Of a stretch of DNA of 64,000 nucleotides, positions 9,950 to 20,633 are shown in pieces (within the stretch, counting starts at the first letter, position 1; each line of letters begins with the position of its first letter). The position numbers and the translations under genes are program-made. The stretch covers positions 31,055,949-31,119,948 of the forward strand of contig OX387182.1 in the NCBI GenBank assembly GCA_947561395.2. Reading direction: 5' to 3'. This stretch comes from Buxus sempervirens. Its lineage: Eukaryota > Streptophyta > Magnoliopsida > Buxales > Buxaceae. The notes beneath the pieces are model-generated. The model was not told the DNA's origin, ran no database searches, and saw only the letters and a list, made by a program, of their open reading frames with translations.

Positions 9950-10130
9950 CCCAAAAACGGGGACTCTTCCCAAACATGGACTCTTCTAAAACCAGGACTA
10001 CCCCAAAAATCAAGGACTTTCCCAAAAATCAGGGACTCCCCCAAAAGCAGGGACTACTCCTTGAGGTTCCCAAAAATCAACTCTTGCAGTTTCTGGAGAT
10101 CCAGAACCAGGGACTCTCCCCATACCTCTC
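9950..10130 (+). repeat. Degenerate tandem repeat in A3 leader (gggact units)
   Basis: Short units of about 20-25 bp built on 'ccaaaaatcagggact' (first clear copies near 9955, 9985, 10010, 10030, 10050, last near 10105). The unit does not occur elsewhere in the window that I can see. Confidence 0.6.
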
Positions 10131-10430
10131 TTAACTGAAGCCATTTCATGCTCCCCCAAATTCGAACCCATTTCGCGCTTCCACTACTCTGAAACCATTT
10201 CGTGTTTCATAATCTGAAACCATATCGTGTTTCCCTTAATCTGAAATCATTTCGCGCTTCCGCTACTCTAAAACAATTGCATGTTTCCAAAATCTTAGTC
10301 GAAGCCATTTCGCGCTTCTGCTAATCCGAAACCATTTCATGTTTTCAAAATCTTAGTCGAAGCCATTTCATGCTTCCGCTGCTTTGAAACCATTTCACGT
10401 TTCCAGAAATCCTAGTTAAAATCACTGCTT
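10131..10430 (+). repeat. Tandem repeat in A3 leader (ccatttcg units)
   Basis: Alternating units of roughly 35-45 bp around 'gaaaccatttcgtgtttcc' and 'gaagccatttcgcgcttcc'. About eight copies, imperfect. Confidence 0.7.
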
Positions 10431-10534
10431 TGCATTTCCAGAAGCTAGATCAAAATGAAAATCAACTCTTGCAATTTCCAAAAACTTCAAAGATCAACTC
10501 TTACAGCTTCTGAAATAATTTCCAGGACTCTCCC

Positions 10535-11115
10535 CTTACCTCCAAAGTGGCGGTTAAAAATCTTCTTCCTTTCGGTTAAAAGGAATCTTACCTCCGAAAT
10601 GGTGGTCAACCTCCGAAGTGGCGGTTAAAAATCTTCTTCCTTTACCTCCGAAGTTGCGGTTAAAAGGAATCTGACCTCCGAAGTGGTGGTTAAAAATCTT
10701 CTTCCTTTACCTCCGAAGTGGCGGTCAACCTCCAAAGTGGTGGTTAAAAATCTTCTTCCTTTACCTCCAAAGTGGCGGTTAAAAGGAATTTGACCTCCGA
10801 AGTGGCGGTCAACCTCCGAAGCGGTAGTTAAAAATCTTCTTCCTTTACCTCTGAAGTGGCAGTTAAAAGGAATCTTACCTCCAAAGTGGCGATTAAAAAT
10901 CTGCTTCCTTTACCTCCGAAGTGGCGGTTAAAAGGAATCTGACCTTCAAAGTAGCGGTCAACCTCCGAAGTGCCAGTTAAAAATCTTCTTCCTTTACCTC
11001 CGAAGTGGCGGTTAAAAGGAATTTGACCTCCAAAGTGGTGGTTAAAAATCTTCTACCTTTACCTCTGAAGTGGTGGATAAAAGGAATCTTACCTCCGAAA
11101 TGGCGGTCAAAAAAT
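10535..11115 (+). repeat. Tandem minisatellite in A3 leader (cctccgaagtggcgg units)
   Basis: About 19 copies of a cctccgaagtggcgg core joined by one of three linkers: ttaaaaatcttcttcctttac (unit about 36 bp), ttaaaaggaatctga (about 30 bp) or tcaa (about 19 bp). The mixture of unit lengths gives a higher-order pattern. It lies about 260 bp upstream of the gag start. Tandem arrays in untranslated parts of plant Tat/Ogre elements are known as seeds of satellite DNA. Confidence 0.85.
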
Positions 11116-11377
11116 CCCCCTTGGTTATTGAATGACGAAAAAATTAAAGAAAGATTCTCAAAACAAAGGAAAAATCAATTAAGGGGAAATCAGCTCTCTG
11201 AGTTTCCACATCTCAATCAAATCAAAATCATGAATAATCTACATTGGCATACATCAACATGCACTATGTTTTAATACAATTTGAATACCTTATACTAATC
11301 TATGTCCTTTTGAACCCCAAGGTACCAAGATTGCAAATCGAAGCCCGTATCTCTTGCGTTCCGGAAGAAGACCTCAA

Positions 11378-13777
11378 ATGGGCCCCGCTGAAGAACAAGA
11401 GCAAGCACCACCTCCCCCGCCTCACAGGCAGGAGAACTTGGAAGGCCACCCTGTGATCGTTGGCCTTAATCAGCAGATGGCCAACACATCAACCATGATG
11501 ACCGCCATGATGCAGCAAATGGAGAGAATGCAAGCGCCACAGTAGCTTGTACAGCCACCATTGCCGGTACCTCCACCACAGCAGCCAGTACCTCCATTGC
11601 AACAGCCACAACCACAGCAGCTGGCTCCTCAACCATTGCTTGTCCTACCAGAGCAACCACTGCCGGTTCTCCCCCAGTTGAACCTGCAACCGCTAGAACC
11701 ACAGATCCCACATCATTTTCCAATTCAACCAGAGCAACCGTTACAAATTCCGGTACCCCTAGCTATACCACAGCATCAAGTACTACCACAAGGAATGGGG
11801 CACGAAGAAGAAGAGTGGTACCGAGCACGGGAAGCAGCAGGTGTCACGGCTCAGATACAAGCAGATTTGAAGGCCCTAAAAGAAAAGATGCAGAATGAGA
11901 ACCGGGGTCCTATGCCAAAGGAAGCCTCGCTAGATAGACTGGGATTTTTCCCAAATTTGCAACTTCCTCCCAAGTTCAAATGCTCGGACTTTGTGAATTT
12001 CGACGGAAGTGGCTGCCCACTGTCGCACTTGAGGGCATACTATGGGGATATTTGCCAGTATGCATTTGATGAGAGAATTATGATCCAATTCTTTCAGCGC
12101 TCATTGATAGGCTCAGCACAGAAGTGGTTTGCCAGCCTGGACAAGAACCAGATCAAGACTTGGGATGACCTGGCAAGCACGTTCCTGGAACACTTCAAGT
12201 TCAACACGGAGGTTTTGCCCACACGGATGGAATTACAAAAGATGACCAAAAAGAGTACTGAATCCATTCGGGAATATACAAAGAGATGGCGAGAAATGGC
12301 CGGAATGGTTCAACCACCCATGTTGGAGAAAGAGATGGTGACACTATTCATCTCGACATTGGGGCAACCGTATTATACACTTCTGTTGGGGCAGTTTGCT
12401 GCGAGCTTCACTGATCTTGTGGTGGTAGCAGACAGAATAGAGGATGGGGTGAAGTCTGGCAGAGTGGCTGGCTTCGCAACGGAACAGAGAAGGACCCCTA
12501 TCAGTGGAAGAGGTATAGAAAGAAAGAAAGAGGATGAGGCCGTAAACTATGTCCAGCAGAATAGGCCATTCCACTTTTCGGCACCCGACAGGAGAGAAAA
12601 TTGGAATAGTGGCCAAGGGGTGCAACCTGCAGGGCAGCCAAGGTGGACTAAGGAAGAGTACCAAGCAAGGATGAACAGAGTGTTCACACCCCTACCATAA
12701 CCATTGTCAAAGTTGCTGCCAACCCTGTTGAGGAAAGGGTACTTACAGAAGAAGCAACCCACTCAACAGCCAGCCAATAGTCGCTCCTACAACCCCAATG
12801 AGTGCTGCGAGTATCATATGGGGGCTCCTGGACACCACACCAGCCGTTGTTGGGATTTAAAGCATGATGTCCAGGACTTAATTGACAACAAGCGAATCAC
12901 AGTCGATCCACCAGTGGCCACGCCTGAAGTAGGGATCCAGACCAATCCGCTCCCAGATCACTCCAAGGCATCCACCAGTAACGCAATAAATTAGGTGGAC
13001 AGTTGCAAGGGCGGTAGAAAGCAGCTTGACCCATCGGTGCTAGTCGGACAACCAGGACAGGCAGTAAGGGTGCACTTTCAAACAGGAACCAAGTTGACGG
13101 GGACTATTATTGAAAAAGAAAATGAAGAGAACACTCCCCTTAAAGGAGCCAAAGTTGAAGAAAAGGCAGATGCCTACATTTGTGCAATTGAGGATGAACC
13201 TTAGAACAGTGAAGAAGTTACGGGGCCATGGCGCCCAATGCAATGTGGATGGATCAGCGATTCCCCGTCCCCGCCACTCAGAGAAGGAGTGGGCAGTTCC
13301 AGTGGATTCCAGTTCCGGGATAGACCACAGTTCTCGGACGCATTAGTGGGCAGTTCAAGGGTGCCTCCCCAGGTGTCTGCTGAATGGCCTCCCGATTACG
13401 GGTCTATGACATCGAAGCCGCACCCGCACCCGGCATCCTCTACTGATCTGTCGTCACTTGAGTCTGATCCCGCCCCCTTCCCATACTACGAGCGCGACTG
13501 GTTCGGCCCCGCTCATGTCACAGTAGAAGAAGAGCGGCCACCCACTCCTGAACTCTCAAATCTGCCTGACCTGTACGAGAGTTCAGATGAATACGCTGAT
13601 ATAGAGGAAGACCCGGAAGACACGTCCTCAGAGGAGAGTGACCCGGAAGAATCTGTCAACGTGGTTATGACTGGCGAAGTTGAGCCTGAGGAGACAGCTG
13701 AGGTCAACAAGGAAAATGAATCACTGCTAAGGAACTGGAGCTTAGTGCCTTTCGCAACCCACAGGGCCACCTTTTAA
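11378..13777 (+). pseudogene. gag: A3 gag-like polyprotein with four in-frame stops
   Basis: One reading frame of 800 codons from ATG 11378 to TAA 13775-13777, broken by stops at 11543 (TAG), 12698 (TAA), 12992 (TAG) and 13202 (TAG), with no frameshift. The N-terminal part (to about residue 150) is Pro/Gln-rich. Residues about 180-365 form the Retrotrans_gag capsid core (FFQRSLIGSAQKWFASL, then SIREYTKRWREM and LGQPYYTLLLGQF). Residues about 477-491 form a CX2HX5HX4C knuckle, CEYHMGAPGHHTSRC, typical of Tat/Ogre gag. The last about 170 residues are strongly acidic (for example SEESDPEES). Gag would form the particle and bind the element RNA. No protease motif follows. I chose 11378 because it is the first ATG in the frame upstream of the gag core, though the true start could differ. 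Each stop is one transition away from CAA or CAG. B carries a related gag. Confidence 0.85.
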
Positions 13778-16433
13778 AGGGGGGTATCCTTTACTCCCGA
13801 TACCTTTTGTTGTAATAAATTAAGTGAACCTTTTAATTCTATTATCTGCATATGTAAAAGGAAAAAACCTTTTTTGAAAAAATACAAGTGAGTGGTCGGT
13901 GATGACATTGCTCTGAGACCACACCTTTTTTGGCAAATGACCATGATCATGGGAAAATGCTTAGTTGCCCCAAGGTGTCTTCAGCTAGGTGTAGTACACT
14001 GTCCCATGAGAACCTTGACTGGGCCAAAGGCAATCCTTCCTTTCCATGCCTTGATTTTCCTTCCCAACCTATCTTTGTACTGGGGCAGAATAACCATTGA
14101 GAGAACAGAAAGAAAGAGAAAAGTGAAAGTGTCTAAACCAGCTAAGGGCCGAGGCCGGCTTTAACATCACGTCTCTAAGAAAGGATAAGAGGCCATCCTT
14201 CATACACCCTGAATTTTAAGAATCGCTAGTCAAAACACTTTGGGCTTGATCATGTTATTCAAATACCCGTGTTGTGTCTAGCCACCCCACACTGGGGCAA
14301 AAGATACAAAAGAAAATAAAAAGGATAAATAGATTCTTGAATTAATTTTCATGAACGTTTTTTAACCAAGTTGTCACAACTTCTGCAAAAGTATGAAAGG
14401 CCATCCTTGTTTTACTTCCCCAATTTTCAAAGTCATATATCTAGTCAAACCGTTTGAGCCTAATTTTCTTTCTTCTAACCCACTAAGTCATGAGCCCTAA
14501 ATCTGGCGCTCGGTAAAGAAGAGAAGACATGGATGAGCAAAAACAAAGAAAAGGAAAAGAAAGCAGAAAAAATACACTGGAACTTGCTAATCAAAGCAAA
14601 AAGCCAAGATAATCCCATAGTGAAGGAAAGAAAAAAGCAAAAGGAAAAAGCGAAGGCCACAAAAGGCCCCAAAAAGGAAAATTAAGGAAAGCAAAAAAGT
14701 ATTGGCAAAGCCAAAGCAGCCAAGAAAAGGGTAAAACATGACTCGACCCAGTTGTAAAGAAATTTTGAGCCATATTCCCTTTCTTTCATAAGCCAAAACC
14801 TTAGCCTACATTTCGTCCCAATAAAAAGTCCTTTCTGATTGCAGAAAATGTGCCAATGGAATTCATGCAGATTAATGATGAAGGAATCTAAAGAGAAGAA
14901 CGAGCTTTGGCAATACACAAAGTAAAACCTGAAAATGAAAATATAAGAATTTGAGCCTTATATCACTTCATTTCTCAGATTTAAAACCAAGCCAATGTTT
15001 CGTCCTAATGTGAAGACCTCTCTGATCTATGGGATATGATGCACAAGAGTCTGCCAAAGACCCCCAAGCTAGGGCAGACACCAACCCAAGGGAAAAGAAA
15101 AAAGGAAAAACCTTCAATTGCAAAATCCTGAAGCCACCCTGAAAAATTGGGTCAAGGTGAGAGAAAATAAAAGCTGGGAAAGGGAGAACACTCCTTGAAA
15201 CACCCCTCAGCTTTTAGGCCCCTGCCGGCACGAGTTAGGAATTTCATGGGAATGCGTGTCAAGCACACAGTCCCAAAGCCCTTCGAGTAGACAAGGCAAT
15301 TTACCATGGTCATTGGTCCCGCCTTTCTTTTAAAATCACCTGTACATGTTCTGAAAAAAAAACTTTTGGAAAAATGCTTCATTTTAGTCACGTGCACTTG
15401 CACACATAGCAAGCCATAAGTGCCTGCAGCTTGAATTTTAGTTACCTCACTGCTCTGTGAGAATTTGTAGGCCCAGGTAAGGTGAAAGTACCTGAAGAAA
15501 TCAAGAAGTGTCAGGAGGCAGAGAGCAGAAGACAGGCAAAATAGAAAAAAAAGGGGGGGGGGCAAGACAGTAATACACTGACAGGGAAATGGTGAAGACT
15601 TCCTTTCCTTTCCCCAACGGAGTTTTCAAAAAATCTAAGGCAGTATGTCAAGACCATGCCCAGTCTGAAGAAGCTGGTTTGGCAAATGAGAGACGGAAAC
15701 AAGAAAGTGAAATGATAGGGATCCCACCAACCCCCAGTGGAGTTATCCCAAGACTGGGAGGCCCCTACCTTACTAGAAAAGGGAACTGACAAAAGCACCC
15801 TTCCCCTGGAAAAAGAAAGAGATGGAGGCCCTCTCATGAAGAAGAAGACAAAAAGAAGAAATCTCCAGCCAAGAGGGCCCCTTTTGTAAATTTTTCGTTT
15901 TCCCACTTTTGTACATAGAATAGGACAGGTGTGCGAGCTCCCTTAAGCACCGGACAGCGCTGAGAGTACCTCCTCACCAAGGGCACCTCCTCCTTCTCTC
16001 CTTCCTGTCCCTAATCAAAATTCTCTAAAAAAAACTGTCCTTAAAAATCCCAAATCTAAAAAAAGGATAAAAGAAATCAAATCTGAAAACACCTAAAGGC
16101 TTTAATGGAGCAAACGAGAAAAAAGGACATTGTGGAGCGCTTTGCATTAATGTCGAAACAAGTTGGCGAGCTTGAGTCCCACCTAATCCAATCAAAACTC
16201 AAAGTAAATGCTAAGAATTGGCTCCAGAAAACCCGAGGCTTAAGGGTGAGCCAGCTTCAAAGTCTACTAGAAATCATTTCGTGTTTCTACTAAATTCGGA
16301 GATCAACGCTTTCCGTCTCCAACCCCATTTAGTGAAAATATAAAGGACTGAGCTCGTCAATCATGTCGACAGAAATGCTGGGCGCAAAAATGAGGTTCTT
16401 CATTTTTCTTTGCCGTTCATCCCCAAGGTGACT
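13778..16433 (+). other. A3 3' noncoding region
   Basis: No convincing gene. It is A-rich and conserved in order with B (53337-56111) and A1 (628-2765, minus): a block at about 13893-14045 with 'ccatgatcatgg' and 'aggtgtcttcag' (shared with B only), 'gaggccatcctt', two 'tttcgtcc' blocks (about 14810 and 15000), 'gcccagg', 'accggacagcgctgag' (about 15950), and a block at 16105-16180. A primer-site complement CCCCAGTGGAGT lies at 15732-15743. The frame at 13892-14164 matches B at the nucleotide level but not as a sustained frame, so I do not call it a gene. Confidence 0.7.
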
Positions 16434-16451
16434 CCAGCAAACAGGGATTAC
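16434..16451 (+). promoter_or_regulatory. A3 polypurine tract (degenerate)
   Basis: AGCAAACAGGGATTAC immediately before the 3' LTR. The relatives A1 and B have AAAGAGGGGCAGC at this spot, so the tract has been hit by substitutions after insertion. Confidence 0.6.
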
Positions 16452-19400
16452 TGTCAGCACCTCATTTTTGCACCCCCGGAAGAGCTGGAATTGCAAAACC
16501 CTAGCTGAAAAGTCAAACCCTTAGGAGACAAAAAGTTGACTTTTTGATCAAATGATAATTGGCCACCTTGCTTTATCTCAATGAATAGAGGATCCCGACA
16601 CGGTTCCAACGCAGCTGAGTTTGCTGTAATCGGAGTCCGGATGAAGGATCTGCAGGCCGGCCAACTTGAAGGGGAGCAAAAATTGACTTTCTGGTAAACC
16701 TAGAATCAGCTAATTAATCCTATCCCAATGGATAGAGGACTGCGATACGGTTCTAACGCAACTGAGTTTGCTTAAATCGGAGTTCGGATGAAGAAGATGT
16801 GAGCGGTTGAAGTTCTAGGGCAGCAATGCCGGAAAACTACACGTGGCCAAAAGGCTGCACACGTGGCAAGTAGCAGAGGAAAATATTTTGGGGACTAAAT
16901 CCGTGAATATCAAAATTAATGAAAATATCTCAAGGGTGAATCCACAGATATCCAAAAGAATCAGGAGAGAATCCATAAATATCAAAAGTTGAGAAAATAT
17001 CCCAGGGACTAATCTGCAAATATTTGAAAATATCCAAATAAAATAATATTTTTCATAAATATCTCAGGGACTAAATCTCAAAATATCCAAAAGTGTCAGT
17101 AATATCTAAAATTGAGTAGGGGGCAATCCGTAGATATCCAAAAGTGTCAAATCGGTTAAATCGGTCAGGTCAAGGGGCAAATATGTAAATATCCTGTTTG
17201 TATCCGACCATGTATGTCGGGTACACAAACTTTTCTTCATATCCGAACTTGAATGCCGGATATAAGAGATTTGCCCACAAGATTCGCATGGATTTGCTGA
17301 CAGATTCGCGCAGAAAATTTAATTTTTGAAATAATTGTGTTTGTACGAATACAAAAAAAAGGCAACAGCAGCCCCATTTCGGGGGTTGGCTTTTCCTGGC
17401 TTGTTTCCACCTCTTCTCCCCCTCTGCCCTTGGTTCAAAACCTTTCCCTTTTGCCCCTCCTTGCTCACCCAAACCTTAAAGACCATTCTTTTGCTTCCAT
17501 TCTTCTCCCCTCCTTCATCTTCTCCACTTCAAATCTCGAGGGAAGAAGGTGAGTTTGCTGTCGGTGGGAGGAGGTGCTGCTCCAGCAGCTATTCTTGCTC
17601 CAAGGAGGATCCAACACACTCCACAAAGGGTTGTAATACCTCAGGTATCGTTTCCTACCATGCTCCCTTTCATATATATAAAAATGGAAGAATTCTAAAG
17701 ATGCTTAAGGAGCTGTTTTTTTTCTTTTTGCTTAGTAAAAGTCTGCTGTAGTACCTAGCTTGCATGTGTTTTTCCTTCATTTTTGCACCACGGAAGTCTC
17801 CCAAGGTAAGGGAGACCCTACACATGATCCGATGGGTGAAGGAGAGGTCTTTCCATAGGTCCTCTCTCGAGTTTCCAGCTGCTGGTCAAGCATGTCTGAT
17901 TTGGAGGGAGCATGTTCCCTTCTAGTAGCTTATCTCTTGTACCTCATGTAAACCCCCCATTATCCCTTCTTGTATTTCTTCTTCCTACGCCTCATCTTCT
18001 TTTTCTTCAATATGCTTCATGATGTGCATGCCCTTTGCTGGCTTGTCCTAAAATAGGCATAAAGTGTATGCTATGAAGTGCATAAAAAGGGATCATGAAG
18101 TGCATATGTATACGTTGCCATGTGTAGGGATCATGGAGCATGCATCTTGGTATGTGAGCATGATTTCTCCCCTTTTCTTTTCTTCTTTGGTGGTTGCTGT
18201 TATTAACACCCATAGGAGGAGTTCTTTCTTTTACTGTTTCTATTTCTGTGAGTTAGTAAGCATGAAGAGTGTTTTGGGAGCTACTGTGGGCAGCAGTCGT
18301 AGCCCCCCATTGTCTCCTTTTTTGTGGGTGTGATTGGTATGTCATGACTTAGTATGTGTATCATGAACAAGGGAACCCGTTGCCGTGCTCCCCCACCTCA
18401 CTTTGCCACCATTTCCAGCCTTGGTAGTAGTGTTTGAACCCCTTTCTTAGCTGCTGCCATGGGTACCTGCAGCATGCATTTTTTTATGTCTCAATGTATG
18501 TTGTGTTGTTTGGATATCTTTTGGATGCATGCATAGTTTCTCCATTATAGGATCATGCTAAGTTGTTATTTTGTTGTTTACCACTTGATCTCCAATCATG
18601 CAAGCACACATTGCCTATGGGAAGCATGCATTTCTACCATACTTTAGGAAGTGTCTCTTAGTCTTATTATGTAGGTTAGTATTTGACTTACTTGTTTGCT
18701 GTTTTGTGTGGATTGCCGGACCAGAACAGGGACAACATGGTCCCTATTTAGCCATTACATGAGGTGTAGGTGGGGGAGAAAGCATCTTCCCACACCTTTC
18801 CCCCCTTGCTTGAACCCTTAAAGCCCCAAAAGAAGGCGAAATGGGGTCTTCCTCATCTCTCTGAACCGCTGTGGACCCACACAATTGCTAGAACATCCTA
18901 GAAGACCCGGGAACCCAAGCCCAATGCCAAAAATCCGAAAAGACCTTTTCTGAGCTGATTCGACAACTCAGGTCAGATCAGCAGAGCTCTCTTTGTAGCC
19001 GACCATCATGGTCGGAATCAAGTAGCTTTGTTCGTAGCTGACAACTAAGGTCGGCTACACTGTTAAGATGACAGATTCCATATTGTGTGATATTGTGAAA
19101 TTTTTGTGCCTTGTTTGATCAAACTAGCTGAACTAGAAGGGTTTCCAGGTCGACCGGAAACCCAAGATGGGCCATGGACCAACCTGATTCAATTTGATTT
19201 CCAGTGGGTCTTCCAACGGTACCCACCAAGCCTGATAAACCCTGGTGCATGCAATTAAGCAACCTAAGCAATCAACTGAACCGGATGGGCCAAACCCAAT
19301 GCAGCCCACATGAACCTGATTTGTGGAATGACGTGATAAGTAGCATGGTTTGGCCGAGACCAAGGGCAAGGCCTGTCAGGCCCACTAAGCCCATTGAACC

Positions 19401-20128
19401 CAACCAAAGTTAGGGTTTCCAACCCTAACTCAGGAAGCCTTAGGCTTTCAGGCCCGAGCCCAGGTAAAGGGCCCCAAGCCCAAAGCCTGACCCATTTTGG
19501 CACAGCTAATCAAGATAATCCCAAAATCACTTGGCAAACCAATGGTGTGGCCCACCCAGGGGCCCTCGAACAAATTCCGGACCACATTGCATGAAAATCA
19601 TTTAAAATCCAACTTGAACTTTAAAGTAAAAATCAATCCATTGAACCAAAGCCCAAAGGGCCTCTCATGCTAAACTAAGGCCCACCAGGGGGCATGTGGG
19701 CTTAACCAAGCCCATCAAGGAGTCCGTAGGCCTTCCAACAGGGCCCACCCCATCAGACCCAGATCACTTTAACTAAAGAAGATAAAATCAAGTAAAGGGA
19801 CCCACACCACTTTGGCGGTCCCTCAAGACCCAATCAAATGTGCATGCTGGAATAGGAATCAGGTGAGTTTATCAGAATTGACTCAAAACCAGGATGGGAC
19901 CCGTCATTCGACGGGGTGGACTGGGGTGTCTACGGACTTCCCCAGACTACAACCGAGAACTTGCTTAGCATCTCTAGCCATAGACCAAGCCTTAATAGAC
20001 AAACTTAGGCATCCAGGTGTCTGCCTGCACCCCATCAGGCAGTGGCGACTCCAACTTCCCATTTTACCCATCCGGTGGCAAGCACGAGGATCCGTGCGCC
20101 CTACCGTGTACGATTTTCCATGCACACA
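16452..20128 (+). mobile_element. A3 3' LTR (3677 bp)
   Basis: Begins TGTCAGCACC and ends ATGCACACA, then the CCTCC duplication. It matches the 5' LTR throughout. It retains the stretch missing from the 5' LTR (about 18850-19205, with GTAGCCGACC-type palindromes at about 18990-19060). It has lost about 100 bp at 17345, which removes the last palindromes and the TATA box (the sequence runs 'gtacgaatacaaaaaaaaggcaac'). U5 hairpin at 20021-20042. Confidence 0.9.
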
Positions 20129-20633
20129 CCTCCCACTTGGGCTTCCTACAGCAGCTAGACAGGGACCATGAGGTCCCTGTGGTGGTCTTTTAATCTCAGA
20201 ATGGCAGCCAAAAAAAACCAAAGGAAGATGCCATATGACAAGACCTAATGCATGCTTTAATTCAAGACAATTACCAATTGAATTTCCACACACCATGAAC
20301 ATGCACAGAAGTATTTAAGTTTAAATTCACCCCATGGGGTGGGGGGGGGGGGGCGCGGGGGGCGGGGGACACTAGCACACAACTAAGAAGCCACTTAATT
20401 TATTCCTAAGACAGGAAAACACATCCATGTACTCAAAACAGCCAAGCAACAAAGCGTGTCATTTAAGATAAAAAGTAAACAAGCAAGCATGTGTGGGACA
20501 GCAACTAATAAGTTGAATTTGAGTAAGGTTTAGGCATGATAAGGGGCTGGGTAGCCCATGGGTACGGATGGCATTCATGCATGGCTTTGGGGGACTGGAT
20601 TGAGGGTGTAAACAGGGGGAAGCCTGCTGGGAC
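20129..20633 (-). mobile_element. A2 LTR, segment 2 of 3
   Basis: Continuation of the minus-strand LTR after A3. The palindrome CAGGGAC...GTCCCTG at about 20160-20180 corresponds to the one at 18720-18750 in A3's LTR and joins correctly to 4786 across the CCTCC duplication. It contains a G-rich low-complexity tract at 20336-20369. It ends at the GGGAC duplication of D1 (20629-20633). Confidence 0.8.

Larger units (their letters stand above)
4787..20128 (+). mobile_element. A3: complete gag-only LTR retrotransposon (Ogre/Tat-like, non-autonomous)
   Basis: The one full-length element in the window, about 15.3 kb. It has a 5' LTR (4787-8136), primer-binding site (8140-8157), a 3.2-kb leader with tandem repeats, a gag-like frame (11378-13777), a 2.7-kb noncoding region, a degenerate polypurine tract and a 3' LTR (16452-20128). 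It is flanked by perfect 5-bp duplications CCTCC at 4782-4786 and 20129-20133, and the A2 LTR resumes on both sides. There is no protease, reverse transcriptase or integrase. The sequence passes directly from the acidic tail of gag into the 3' region shared with A1, whose pol ends at the same place. This matches the known class of plant elements that keep only gag and rely on another element's pol. The LTRs are very similar over aligned blocks but differ by several deletions, and gag has four stops. I infer a fairly recent but now inactive insertion. Confidence 0.9.

Noticed and set aside
13892..14164. Open frame of 90 codons downstream of A3 gag, similar DNA in B at 53520-53640
   Set aside because: The similarity is at the DNA level and the frame is not kept in B, so I treat it as a conserved noncoding block.
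14475..14918. Hydrophobic minus-strand open frames resembling membrane proteins
   Set aside because: They are the complement of A-rich 3' noncoding DNA, giving Phe/Leu-rich translations. The same happens at 54050-54542 and 2289-2624.
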